Source: Gammaproteobacteria bacterium (GTDB taxonomy: Bacteria; Pseudomonadota; Gammaproteobacteria; Xanthomonadales; Wenzhouxiangellaceae). From it: DNA of 64,000 nt. How positions within the stretch are numbered: the first letter of the stretch is position 1; each line of letters begins with the position of its first letter. Location of the stretch: NCBI GenBank assembly GCA_021772985.1, contig JAJFKX010000004.1, forward strand, positions 1 through 64,000, written 5' to 3'. The notes beneath the pieces were generated by a model, which had not been told where the DNA came from, made no database searches, and saw only the letters and a list, made by a program, of their open reading frames with translations. A program made the translations under genes and the position numbers. Shown piece after piece: positions 25,406 to 34,426 of this stretch.

Positions 25406-26755
25406 TTAGTCCGCATTGGTCAGTGCCGCCAGCCAGCTGTCCAGCTGTGCTCGGTCATGCCATTTACCCTGACGCATGACACCCAGAATCCCGGACGTAT
25501 GGCGGATATCTTCCAGAGGGTTTTCAGCCACCAATACTAAATTTGCCGGCGAGCCCGGTTTAAGCATCCCCCAGCCTTCGCGACCAAAGAATTTGCCTAC
25601 ATTGCGGGTACCCATGGATAAGGCTTGTGCTGGTGATAATCCGGCTGCCACCATCGCCTGTAATTCCCGGTGAATGGAAAATCCAGGCACATTTAATATT
25701 TGTGGGGCATCCGAACCCAGCAATAAGCCGGCACCATGCTGTTGTAGCGCCAGTAACAATTGCTGGCGCATGGCCAGTAACCGCTGCCGCTGTTGTTTGG
25801 AATATTCAGCCCTCAGTGATTTGACACTGTTACCCCAACGGCTCAAGGTATCAGCATCGATATAGCGCATCTCCGGCCAATCAAGCATGGTCTGCAATGG
25901 GGTATTACCCAGGGTGTGCAGCATTAGAGTTTCTGTTGGAACGTTCCAGACGCCCTGGTTGGCTGTCCGAATGGCCAGTTGTTCAATCCGGTCAAAGTCC
26001 ATATCCGCTGCGATTGCTGCACCAAAGAAACCTGGATCACGTCGCAACGCATCACTACCTTCAGCCAACAGTCCACGGGCATAACCATCCAGATGGTCAA
26101 TGGTTGCCTGTTTTGAGTTCAGGGTTAATTCCAGGCCGACTTCCTGAGAAACATGACCTGCCAGTTGAATGTCGACGCGTTTGGCTTCTTTCACAGCTTG
26201 CTGATATTCAGTTCTGCTCAAGCCAGGATGCAGCTTGATAAAATCATAGCCTGCCGCCTGCTGTTCACGCACCAGCTTACCTGCCTGCTGCCGCGAGCTG
26301 ACTGACTGCCCGTTTAAAGAAGGCCCACTGGTAACCAGCTCTGGTCCGATCCGTTCACCGTTGGCTAATGATTCCCGTAGCGCCAAATGCCCGGGCTCAC
26401 CCAACATGCCACGCGCCAGCACAATGCCATTGGCCAGATAGAGCTTTAAGACCTTGTCAATTTCAGCCTGCCCGGATCGAGTTGCAGGAATGTGCGCATG
26501 CATCTCAGCCAGACCCGGCAACAGATATCCTCCGTTTCCTGCAATGCGCTGCCCGTCAAAATCTACCTGCTCGGTGCCTGCAGGATCAACCGCAACCACC
26601 TTGCCAGACTCGATCAGCACCGTTTGATTGAGTAGCAGTTCAGGGGCATCCATGGTGATCACATTGACGTTTTCGATCCTGAATGTCTGCGCCACAACCA
26701 GTGAACTGAAACCTACCAGCAGTACAGTTAATCGTTGCAAAAAAAATCTTGGCAT
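25406..26755 (-). CDS. Exported amidohydrolase
   Basis: 449 residues from ATG 26755, with a signal peptide (FLQRLTVLLVGFSSLVVA). Metal-site signatures of the amidohydrolase superfamily are in order: LPGLAEMHAHIP (HxH), the Lys of YDFIKLHPG, LAGHVSQEV and TIDHLDG (two His), and LLGSDAPQ (Asp). The closing KPGSPANLVLVAENPL is typical. Relatives include imidazolonepropionase-like and prolidase-like exported enzymes; substrate not predictable. A TTG seven codons upstream (26773) is an alternative start. Confidence 0.88.
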   Translation of the reverse strand: MPRFFLQRLTVLLVGFSSLVVAQTFRIENVNVITMDAPELLLNQTVLIESGKVVAVDPAGTEQVDFDGQRIAGNGGYLLPGLAEMHAHIPATRSGQAEIDKVLKLYLANGIVLARGMLGEPGHLALRESLANGERIGPELVTSGPSLNGQSVSSRQQAGKLVREQQAAGYDFIKLHPGLSRTEYQQAVKEAKRVDIQLAGHVSQEVGLELTLNSKQATIDHLDGYARGLLAEGSDALRRDPGFFGAAIAADMDFDRIEQLAIRTANQGVWNVPTETLMLHTLGNTPLQTMLDWPEMRYIDADTLSRWGNSVKSLRAEYSKQQRQRLLAMRQQLLLALQQHGAGLLLGSDAPQILNVPGFSIHRELQAMVAAGLSPAQALSMGTRNVGKFFGREGWGMLKPGSPANLVLVAENPLEDIRHTSGILGVMRQGKWHDRAQLDSWLAALTNAD

Positions 26756-26792
26756 ATATTTGTGCTCTTTCAATGTAATAATTGCTGGAGTG

Positions 26793-27908
26793 CTAGCCTT
26801 GTTCCAGTAAACTACGCAGGTCGATTATTGCAGCGTTGGCTCTGGCAATGTAATTGGCCATCACCAACGAGTGATTGGAAAACAAGCCGAATGCCGAGCC
26901 ATTCAAGATCATCGGGCTACCAATTGAGCGCTGGGTGGCTTCCAGTTCACGGATTATCTGCCGATAACTGACTTCAGCATTTTTATCGGCTAATACATTG
27001 GCAAAATCCACTTCCATGGCACGAAAGTAGTGGATCAGTGCCCAGGTAGTACCACGCGCTTCAAAAAATACGTTATCAATTTGCAGCCATGGTGTTTTAA
27101 CACTGATTTCGGTAGGTGCAGACGTTGATTGCCGGGCAGTTGAATCACCGCTGAGGTCGGTATTCAAACGTTGCTGACCAATACTGGCTGATAACCTTTG
27201 ACTGATACTACCCAGCCGTTTTTCGACCTGCGCCAGATAATCCCGCAGGTTATCCGCACGGGCAAAAAACTGGGCGTTGGTATCATCAGTGTCAGCCAAC
27301 CGCTGTTGATAGCGGCTCATCGCCACAATGGCTTCCTGATATTCATGCTCAGTAGCCGGCAACAACCAGGCATTGTGATTAAAGTGCAATTGCGGGTCAG
27401 CGATCGCCAGATCAACATCTTCGGTCGATTGTGTTTGTGAACGACTGATATCATTGCGCATCACCCGTGCCAAATCACGGGTTTGCAGTAACACACCAAA
27501 TTCCCAACTGGGCATATTGTCCAGGAATACAAAAGGCGGGGTAAGATCATTGCTGATATAACCACCACGTTTGTCGAGCAGTGTTTCGGCAATCTCAATC
27601 ATGGTTGCAGTGGTCACAGAACCGGTAACCACCGGTTGTCCATTGCGGTCGGCGTGCTGTTGCGCCACGCGTTCCACATCAAACAATGGTGGTTCCTGGC
27701 TAACCCAGAACATGATGACGCTGAACAAAGCCCCCAGCAGCAGCACTGCCAGCCAAAACCAGCGACGCCGGCCGGTAAATAACCAATAGCGAATTTCAGT
27801 GAATAAATAACGGATAGATCGAAATACCATAAGATTACCCAGTCTGTGCAGATGCTTCAGGAGATCTCTGATTGGATCTGACATGACAGCCGACGAGTTT
27901 TGATACAT
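26793..27908 (-). CDS. DUF2333 membrane-anchored protein
   Basis: 371 residues. Basic N-terminus, one membrane helix (WFWLAVLLLGALFSVIMFWV, near 50-70), then a large periplasmic helical domain with ISNDLTPPFVFLDNMPSWEFGVLLQ and DLARVMRNDISRSQ, the landmarks of DUF2333. Function unknown. It starts at ATG 27908 or ATG 27884. The second lies inside a 20-bp inverted repeat shared with the spacer. It is followed 37 bases later by the exported amidohydrolase. Confidence 0.82.
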   Translation of the reverse strand: MYQNSSAVMSDPIRDLLKHLHRLGNLMVFRSIRYLFTEIRYWLFTGRRRWFWLAVLLLGALFSVIMFWVSQEPPLFDVERVAQQHADRNGQPVVTGSVTTATMIEIAETLLDKRGGYISNDLTPPFVFLDNMPSWEFGVLLQTRDLARVMRNDISRSQTQSTEDVDLAIADPQLHFNHNAWLLPATEHEYQEAIVAMSRYQQRLADTDDTNAQFFARADNLRDYLAQVEKRLGSISQRLSASIGQQRLNTDLSGDSTARQSTSAPTEISVKTPWLQIDNVFFEARGTTWALIHYFRAMEVDFANVLADKNAEVSYRQIIRELEATQRSIGSPMILNGSAFGLFSNHSLVMANYIARANAAIIDLRSLLEQG

Positions 27909-27947
27909 TTTTCGCGGTCAGGCGGTTCATGGCAGATCCAATCAGAG
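27866..27947. repeat. 20-bp inverted repeat spanning the DUF2333 start
   Basis: CATG then one variable base then CAGATCCAATCAGAG occurs on the plus strand at 27928-27947 and on the minus strand at 27885-27866, with one mismatch in 20. The arms are 42 bases apart. The minus-strand copy encodes MSDPIR of DUF2333, and the plus-strand copy would encode MADPIR. Confidence 0.75.
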
Positions 27948-27952
27948 GTTTC

Positions 27953-28579
27953 TTATTTTGCGCCAAGTTCACGCGCAATCAATCCGCTATTAGTCACGGT
28001 CACCCGGTAAATCGCTCCATCACGCATGGGCAGATAAGTGGCAGTACCGTAGGTAGCATCAATCATTGGCGTTAACCGCGGTCGCTGCTGGGCAAATTCC
28101 CACAAGTCCAATTGAGCCGGTAAACCCCGGCCAGACACCAGGTCGATCACACTGTGCTCTGCCTGTCGCTCCTGTTCGATATCCTGATATCGCCCCGCTA
28201 GCCTTTCCAGCCGAAACTGTGGCTCCAAACCCAATACGGTAGCCCAGCCTTTCCATTTCAAAAACTGAGCTTCCACCCGCCAGTCATCTCCAGCCAGCAG
28301 ATACTGTTCACGGCGGCCATCGGGATATTCCATTTCCGCCTGGAATGCCTGTTCACCTATTTGAGAAAAGCGCAAATCCACCACCGGTAGCTCATCTGTC
28401 AAACGCGCATAGGTCTGCAAATTCAATAACAACAGTGCAATCATCACACCCGTTAACAGCGGCACCAGCCCGCAAGTGCAACGAAACAATCCTTTCACAG
28501 GGTGACGTCGACCGTGTTTTATGCCGTGTGTTACGATCCATAAGCCGATGATCGACAGTATTAATGCGATATAAACCAT
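27953..28579 (-). CDS. Two-helix membrane protein of unknown function
   Basis: 208 residues from ATG 28579 (a TTG at 28594 is the alternative). Two N-terminal membrane helices (IALILSIIGLWIVTHGI, and VPLLTGVMIALLLLNLQTYA) precede a soluble domain with YPDGRREQYLLAGDDWRVEAQFLKWKGWATVLGLEP. Similar proteins occur in several gammaproteobacteria under uninformative names. It is upstream of DUF2333 on the same strand and may be cotranscribed. Confidence 0.7.
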   Translation of the reverse strand: MVYIALILSIIGLWIVTHGIKHGRRHPVKGLFRCTCGLVPLLTGVMIALLLLNLQTYARLTDELPVVDLRFSQIGEQAFQAEMEYPDGRREQYLLAGDDWRVEAQFLKWKGWATVLGLEPQFRLERLAGRYQDIEQERQAEHSVIDLVSGRGLPAQLDLWEFAQQRPRLTPMIDATYGTATYLPMRDGAIYRVTVTNSGLIARELGAK

Positions 28580-28665
28580 GCCCCAAGTATGCAACGCAGC
28601 CGCATCAGTGGCAAACTAGGCCCAGATAACAACCATCATTCATCCTGTTTCCGGGAAACCATTCT

Positions 28666-31059
28666 ATGAACCATTCAAAACACTACCTGGTGATTTGCTT
28701 CGGCTTACTGTTGTACGCATTTGCCGCCAGTTCGCAACCGGCCATAACACCATCAATAGAACTTGAACAGATTATGGCCGAATCAGATTGGATCGGCCAT
28801 CGCGTGGAACAGGCCTGGTGGAGCACTGATGGCCAACGGATTTATTACCGGGTCCGGCAAGCCGATAGTGTGCTGCGCGAGCTGCATGCGATCGAAATCA
28901 ACGATGGTTTTGATCAAAATCTATCGCTGGAGCAGCAAACCTCGATTAACGATGGCAATGCTGTATACGACACAGATCAACGGCGAGCATTGTTTATTCG
29001 TCACGGTGATGTTTTCCTGCAACACCTGACAAGCAACCAGGTGATCCAGTTAACCCGAAGTGCTGCGCTTGAGCAGCAACCGATGTTCATGCGTGATACC
29101 CGCCACATCATGTACCAGCGAGGCCAGGATTGGCTGATCCATGACCTGTCCAGCGGTCTGGTATATCCAGTTGCCGATTTGCGTGCGGAAGACCAGCCTG
29201 ACGACCCCGATCATGGTCCATTGGCAGAACAACAATCGCGATTGTTTCAAACATTGCAACGGCAACTGGATGAGCAGCAGGCTGAACAGCAGCAACAGGA
29301 AACCCTGGAACAACTCACCAACAGTGATGTGGAACAACCCTGGTATTTGGGCGCTGATCGTCAGGTTGCCAGCACCAGTCTTTCACCCAGTGGCAACTGG
29401 TTGCTGGTGGTCACGGAAGAACAAGATGACGATAACGGCCGCAGCGGAAAAATGCCGCATTATGTAACCCAGTCAGGTTATCTGGATATTGAGGATGTGC
29501 GCACCCGGGTAGGTCAGGATGTCCCAGCTGGCCATGAGTTGTTGTTGCTGGACCTTAACAACCATGAACTGCATCCGCTGAGCAGTGACAACTTACCGGG
29601 TATTGATGATGACCCACTGGCTGACCTGCGTCTGGAACAGGGTTTGGAGGCCATAGACGGCAACCGTGCTGCCTGGGTAATGGATATTCACTGGAATGTT
29701 CAGGGTGATCAAGCAGCAATCCAGTGGCGCGCCGTAGACAATAAAGACCGCTGGCTGGCGACCGTTGATTTTGCTGAACATCAGCTGCAACCCCGACATC
29801 GGCTAACCGATCCGGGCTGGATTAACTGGAATTTTAATGAATTTGGCTGGCTGCCAAAAACCGATACGCAGACTGATCCGGTGCTGTGGTTTGTCTCTGA
29901 AGAAACAGGCTATGCGCATTTTTATACTCTGGCGCTGATCGACCGCCGGCCACAGCAACGCACCACCGGCAACTGGGAAGTCTATGACCCGGTGGTCAGC
30001 CGGGACGGCAGTCACGTCACTTTCATTGCCAACCGCGAGCGCCCGATTGAATATGAACTGTACCGTATGCAGTTGTTGGATAATAATATCCAGGTATTAA
30101 CCGATCTGAATGGCGTGGAAGGCTTCAGTTTGTCTCCTGACCAATCATCAGCATTGGTCCAATACTCGGGCAGTTATCTACCCACACAAATAGCGTTGAC
30201 CGGCAATGGCCAAACCCGGGTTTTGACCGATACCCGCACAGATACCTTCAAAGCCTATCAGTGGCAACAACCACAGTTTGTTCAGGTGCCATCACAGCAT
30301 GCCGCCGGGCAACCGATCTGGTCCAAACTTTACCTCCCGGATTTTGACCTGCACACCGGTCCCCGCCCGATTGTGCTGTTTGCACATGGCGCAGGCTATA
30401 CCCAGAACACACATCAACGTTATCCGTATTATTTCCATGAACAAATGTTCCATAACCTGCTGACACAACGTGGTTACATTGTGCTGGACATGGATTTTCG
30501 GGCATCTGAAGGTTACGGTCGCGATTGGCGTAACGCTATTTATCAGCAAATGGGCCATCCGGAGCTGGAAGATTTACTGGATGGCCTGGATTGGCTATCT
30601 GAAAACTACCCGGTTGACCGTCAACGCACAGGCGTTTATGGCGGTTCTTATGGCGGCTTTATGGCATTGATGGCGATGTTCCGTGCACCCGATCAATTTC
30701 AGGCCGGCGCTGCGTTGCGACCGGTTACTGACTGGGTTGCGTATAACCATGGCTACACTTCAAATATTTTGAATACACCCGAAGTAGACCCGGAAGCTTA
30801 TCTGAAAAGCTCGCCGATCGAGCATGCTGAAGGTTTGCAAGGGCACTTGCTGATCGCCCACGGTATGCTGGACAACAATGTGTTCTATCAGGATTCAGTG
30901 CGGCTGGCACAAAAATTGATTGAATTACGCAAATCCAATTGGGAACTTGCCAGTTATCCACTGGAGCGACATAGCTTTATTTATGCAGACAGCTGGTACG
31001 ATGAGTACCGTCGAATTCTGGCCTTATTCGAAACTGTGATTGGGGATAATGCACCCTAA
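28666..31059 (+). CDS. Exported S9-family serine peptidase (prolyl oligopeptidase/DPP-like)
   Basis: 797 residues. Signal peptide (VICFGLLLYAFAASS) to about residue 24, then a beta-propeller region to about 540 that contains a Gln-rich helical insertion (near 185-220), then the catalytic alpha/beta hydrolase domain. The triad is complete: Ser in GVYGGSYGGFM, Asp in HGMLDNNV, His in ERHSFIY. Family members cleave dipeptides or oligopeptides, often after proline, in the periplasm. The gene is alone on the plus strand, divergent from the two-helix protein and convergent with the DegQ-like gene. Confidence 0.92.
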   Translation: MNHSKHYLVICFGLLLYAFAASSQPAITPSIELEQIMAESDWIGHRVEQAWWSTDGQRIYYRVRQADSVLRELHAIEINDGFDQNLSLEQQTSINDGNAVYDTDQRRALFIRHGDVFLQHLTSNQVIQLTRSAALEQQPMFMRDTRHIMYQRGQDWLIHDLSSGLVYPVADLRAEDQPDDPDHGPLAEQQSRLFQTLQRQLDEQQAEQQQQETLEQLTNSDVEQPWYLGADRQVASTSLSPSGNWLLVVTEEQDDDNGRSGKMPHYVTQSGYLDIEDVRTRVGQDVPAGHELLLLDLNNHELHPLSSDNLPGIDDDPLADLRLEQGLEAIDGNRAAWVMDIHWNVQGDQAAIQWRAVDNKDRWLATVDFAEHQLQPRHRLTDPGWINWNFNEFGWLPKTDTQTDPVLWFVSEETGYAHFYTLALIDRRPQQRTTGNWEVYDPVVSRDGSHVTFIANRERPIEYELYRMQLLDNNIQVLTDLNGVEGFSLSPDQSSALVQYSGSYLPTQIALTGNGQTRVLTDTRTDTFKAYQWQQPQFVQVPSQHAAGQPIWSKLYLPDFDLHTGPRPIVLFAHGAGYTQNTHQRYPYYFHEQMFHNLLTQRGYIVLDMDFRASEGYGRDWRNAIYQQMGHPELEDLLDGLDWLSENYPVDRQRTGVYGGSYGGFMALMAMFRAPDQFQAGAALRPVTDWVAYNHGYTSNILNTPEVDPEAYLKSSPIEHAEGLQGHLLIAHGMLDNNVFYQDSVRLAQKLIELRKSNWELASYPLERHSFIYADSWYDEYRRILALFETVIGDNAP

Positions 31060-31136
31060 ATAGTATGCTGCGAAGTGTGCTTATCAGCTCACCAGCAGCA
31101 AACCGATCCTTGTCAGACTTGATCGATTCAAGCTTT

Positions 31137-31161
31137 ATCGGCTACCCGACCGGTAGCCGAT
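31137..31161. terminator. Convergent stem-loop between S9 peptidase and DegQ genes
   Basis: ATCGGCTACC at 31137-31146 and GGTAGCCGAT at 31152-31161 make a perfect ten-base-pair stem with a five-base loop. There is no long T tract on either side, so it is a probable but weak bidirectional terminator. Confidence 0.6.
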
Positions 31162-31192
31162 TCTGAATACTGAATGACTGCAAACCCAATAC

Positions 31193-32563
31193 TTACAATT
31201 CCACCAGATAAGCCCTTCGGCCTCGTTGAATCTGCAAGAATAATGCCTGGCGACCACTTAGATTTTTCAACAAATCACGCAACCGCTCTATACCGTTAAA
31301 ACGTACCCGGTTGATCGCCGTGACGACATCCCCGGCCCGCAATCCTGTCTCAGCAGCCAGACTATCCTGGTCTATGGATTCGATAATTGCCCCATTCAAA
31401 CCACTGCGTTCCGGCATTCCATCTAAAATCATACCTGCCAGCTTGGGGTGTAACTGACCACCTGGTACGTGTCTGTCCAACGGCATTGCTGTGGTTAAAT
31501 TTACCTGTCGTTGTCTGCCATCACGCAAATAAACCAATTCAACTGACTCGCCCAATGGCGTTAAACCTTCAATATTCATCAACGCCTGAGTATTGCGAAC
31601 CAGTTCCCCATTGGCTTCGATAATAACGTCACCCGGCTGCAGCCCTGCGGTATCTGCCGGGGTTTGCTCCAATACTCTGACGATCACTGCGCCCTGGCTA
31701 ATATCCAGACCAAAACCAGCCGCCAGCGCAGCCGTTAAATCCTGCGTTTCAAGGCCCAGTGTGCCGCGACTGACAACGCCGTATTCAGTTAATTGATTGA
31801 GCACCAATTCAGCCATCCTGATCGGGATCGCAAAACCAATGCCGACATTGCCCCCACTAGGGGTAAAAATGGCGGTATTAATACCTACCAACTCACCCCT
31901 TAGATTGATCAGTGCACCACCGGAGTTACCCGGGTTGATGGAGGCATCGGTTTGGATAAAGTTTTGGAACTCCAGCCGGTTGAGCGCGCTGCGACCCAAG
32001 GCACTGACAATACCTGAGGTGACGGTCTGACCCAGGCCAAATGGATTGCCTACAGCTACCACAAAATCACCAACCCGCAAGCTATCTGCGATATTCAAAG
32101 ACAAAGCACGCAGATTTTGTTCCTCGGCATCGATTTTGATCACCGCCAGATCGGTCGCTTCATCACTGCCGATCAGTTCTGCATCAAAGCTGCGCCCATC
32201 GACCAGTGTTACCGCGATGTCGTCAGCATCATTAATCACATGATGGTTGGTCAGGATATATCCATTGGCGGCATCCACAATTACCCCCGATCCCAGGCTT
32301 CTGGAGACGCGTTCCCGGGGCACATCCGGAAGATTAAAAAACCGGCGAAAAAAAGGGTCTTCCATAAATGGGCTGCGTACCTGCACGCGTGTCTCGGTAT
32401 AAATATTCACAACCGATGGCACTACCTGCTCCAACACCGGTGCCAGCGATGGCAATGGCTGATCGCCCACCGCCACCGGCAGTCCGGCCTTAGCCTGTGA
32501 TGCCAGCAGCAGCAACAGGCATAATGCGCCTGTTAAGCGGGTTAATTTAATGCAACAATTCAT
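31193..32563 (-). CDS. degQ: Periplasmic serine endoprotease, DegQ/DegP family
   Basis: 456 residues. Signal peptide (LTGALCLLLLLASQAKA), trypsin-like domain with triad His in LTNHHVI, Asp in ATDLAVIKI and Ser in NPGNSGGAL, then two PDZ domains (about 260-350 and 375-456). DegQ-type proteases clear misfolded periplasmic proteins and can act as cages. The LA loop between PFMEDPFFRRFF and RSLGSG is short, favouring DegQ/DegS-like over DegP, and two PDZ domains exclude DegS. It is a single gene with AAGGAA upstream of ATG 32563. Confidence 0.9.
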   Translation of the reverse strand: MNCCIKLTRLTGALCLLLLLASQAKAGLPVAVGDQPLPSLAPVLEQVVPSVVNIYTETRVQVRSPFMEDPFFRRFFNLPDVPRERVSRSLGSGVIVDAANGYILTNHHVINDADDIAVTLVDGRSFDAELIGSDEATDLAVIKIDAEEQNLRALSLNIADSLRVGDFVVAVGNPFGLGQTVTSGIVSALGRSALNRLEFQNFIQTDASINPGNSGGALINLRGELVGINTAIFTPSGGNVGIGFAIPIRMAELVLNQLTEYGVVSRGTLGLETQDLTAALAAGFGLDISQGAVIVRVLEQTPADTAGLQPGDVIIEANGELVRNTQALMNIEGLTPLGESVELVYLRDGRQRQVNLTTAMPLDRHVPGGQLHPKLAGMILDGMPERSGLNGAIIESIDQDSLAAETGLRAGDVVTAINRVRFNGIERLRDLLKNLSGRQALFLQIQRGRRAYLVEL

Positions 32564-32753
32564 TGGTCATCTTTTCCTTTCAGCAAGTATCGATTGTATC
32601 CGGAATTTTGACGCAGACTTCAGACAATCGTTCGCCCAAGTCATACTGATGTCACCTACTACAGCTATTCTGTTAATCACGGAAAAGTATAAACATGTGG
32701 CTAAATTATTTTTTCATAAGTTGTCATAATACTCTCACAATAAGGAGGTATCC

Positions 32754-32798
32754 GTGGGTGCCCAAGCCAAGCCGGTACTTGCTTTTTCTGAAAAATAA
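32754..32798 (+). CDS. Candidate 14-codon leader ORF with very strong ribosome site
   Basis: TAAGGAGGT at 32741-32749 is a nine-base perfect match to the 16S anti-Shine-Dalgarno sequence. It lies four bases before GTG 32754, which opens a 14-codon frame (MGAQAKPVLAFSEK) ending in TAA at 32796-32798, nine bases before the HNH gene ATG. The HNH start itself has no good ribosome site. It may be a leader peptide that couples translation into HNH, or a fortuitous site. No similar peptide is known to me. Confidence 0.35.
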   Translation: MGAQAKPVLAFSEK

Positions 32799-32806
32799 TA
32801 GAATAT

Positions 32807-33481
32807 ATGCAAGTACGCTTACCCGGACAACACAATATGTTGTGTTTTGAGACCGAAAAAGCTCTAGCGAAACCAGATTTGCATCAACAAGTGCTCCGCA
32901 CCGATGTCTCCGGCATGCCGCTGGAATGGATTAATCATGGTGAAGCCGTGCGGCTGCTTTGCCTGGAGCGGGTGGCGTATTCATTAGGCGGGATTATCTA
33001 TACCTTACGCGGCGGAATTAACGCTATTTCCGGGAAACAAAGCATTCTTGATGTGAATGCCATACTGGCAACCAGGGGGCAGCATCCGATCAGCCATCTG
33101 TTTTCCAAAGATTACAGCCCGCCACTCAGCAATCGGGCGCTGTTCAAACGTGATCAGAATCTGTGCTTATATTGCGGACAGCGGTTCCTGGATCGGGACT
33201 TGTCCCGTGATCACATCAGTCCGATCAGTCAAAACGGGATAGACACATGGGCCAATGTAGTGACTGCCTGCAAACGCTGCAACAACCACAAAGCCGGCCG
33301 AACACCTGAGCAGGCTGGAATGCAATTGCTTGCGATTCCATTTGTTCCTACTCATGCGGAGTATGTTTTTTTACAGGGCCGTCGAATTCTCGCTGACCAA
33401 ATGGACTTTTTACTGACCCACTTCCCTCGCAACAGCTTATTGCGCGAACGTGTCAAACATGCCGCCAACCTGGCACATTGA
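32807..33481 (+). CDS. HNH endonuclease
   Basis: 224 residues. The HNH nuclease motif is in the second half: NLCLYCGQRF (first zinc CxxC), LSRDHISPISQNGIDTWANVVTACKRCNNHKAGRTPEQA (catalytic DH, N, second CxxC and H). The N-terminal half (SGMPLEWINHGEAVRLLCLERVAYSLGG) is shared by a chromosomal HNH family common in gammaproteobacteria; its job is unknown. The stop overlaps the ATG of the exonuclease gene by one base (TGATG), so the two are cotranslated. Confidence 0.88.
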   Translation: MQVRLPGQHNMLCFETEKALAKPDLHQQVLRTDVSGMPLEWINHGEAVRLLCLERVAYSLGGIIYTLRGGINAISGKQSILDVNAILATRGQHPISHLFSKDYSPPLSNRALFKRDQNLCLYCGQRFLDRDLSRDHISPISQNGIDTWANVVTACKRCNNHKAGRTPEQAGMQLLAIPFVPTHAEYVFLQGRRILADQMDFLLTHFPRNSLLRERVKHAANLAH

Positions 33482-34398
33482 TGCCTGATCAGAATAACCC
33501 CGGTGTTGCTGCAAGCAACGATATCACCTACCTGATTGACGCCAGTATCTATGTGTTTCGGGCATGGTTTTCAGTACCCGATGACTTTTCCGACCCACAG
33601 GGACGACCGACCAATGCAGTCTACGGGTTCGCACATTTTTTATGTGAAGTGCTGGAAAGCACCCAGGCCAGACACATTGCTGTTGCTTTTGACGAGGCAC
33701 TTGAAGGTTCATTCCGCAATAACATTTACCCACAATATAAGGCCAACCGTGAATCTGCGCCGAAAGAGTTAAAGGATCAATTCGCCTGGTGTCGGCAGAT
33801 GGCCGAAGCATTGGGTTTACCCTGTTATTCTGATAGCCAATACGAAGCCGACGATTTGATTGGCGGTCTGGCCAGACACGCTCAGTCCAACCAGCAACAG
33901 GTTGCTATATTATCTGCCGATAAGGATTTGTCTCAGTTGCTGATCGACGACGATTATTTATGGGATTATGCGCGCCGCAAGCGTTTAAGCAGTCTCGATA
34001 TTCACAAACGTTTTGGTGTTTACCCTGAACAGATAGCTGACTTCCTGGCACTGACCGGCGACTCGGTGGACAATATTCCTGGCGTTCCGGGTATCGGTCC
34101 AAAAACTGCCGCCATCTTGCTGAAGCATTATGAGAATCTGGACACTCTGTGGCAGCGGCTGGATGAAATATCCTATCTATCAATTCGAGGTGCCAAGGGT
34201 ATCGCCAAAAAACTTCGAGAACACCAAGCAACCGCTGAACTGGCCCGTCGGTTGACCGGTATTGCCACCGATTGTATTAACTATACGCCGATCACCCGCC
34301 GCCAGGCGGGCAATCAACAACAACTTGACACATTGTGTGATGATTTGGGCTTCGGCCGACTGCTACGTAGCCGTTGCCAGTCATTAATCAAAACCTGA
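33481..34398 (+). CDS. 5'-3' exonuclease / flap-endonuclease-like protein
   Basis: 305 residues, resembling the N-terminal 5' nuclease domain of DNA polymerase I without a polymerase. Acidic metal-site residues are in YLIDASIYVFRAW, VAFDEALEGSFRN, YEADDLIGG and LSADKDLSQLL. The helix-hairpin-helix is TGDSVDNIPGVPGIGPKTA. It is longer than Xni and close to PolA-type stand-alone exonucleases. ATG 33481 is preferred to the in-frame TTG at 33478. Pairing with HNH suggests DNA processing or repair. Confidence 0.9.
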   Translation: MPDQNNPGVAASNDITYLIDASIYVFRAWFSVPDDFSDPQGRPTNAVYGFAHFLCEVLESTQARHIAVAFDEALEGSFRNNIYPQYKANRESAPKELKDQFAWCRQMAEALGLPCYSDSQYEADDLIGGLARHAQSNQQQVAILSADKDLSQLLIDDDYLWDYARRKRLSSLDIHKRFGVYPEQIADFLALTGDSVDNIPGVPGIGPKTAAILLKHYENLDTLWQRLDEISYLSIRGAKGIAKKLREHQATAELARRLTGIATDCINYTPITRRQAGNQQQLDTLCDDLGFGRLLRSRCQSLIKT

Positions 34399-34407
34399 TC
34401 AGATTAC

Positions 34408-34426
34408 CTGTAATATATTGTTACAG
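34408..34426. terminator. Short convergent hairpin, weak
   Basis: CTGTAA at 34408-34413 and TTACAG at 34421-34426 form a six-base-pair stem with a seven-base AT loop in the 22-base gap between convergent stops. The stop codon of the minus-strand gene is part of the stem. Terminator function is uncertain. Confidence 0.35.

Noticed and set aside
32807-34398. HNH plus exonuclease as a restriction or anti-phage system
   Set aside because: Both resemble chromosomal families common in gammaproteobacteria. There is no methyltransferase, helicase or sensor gene beside them.
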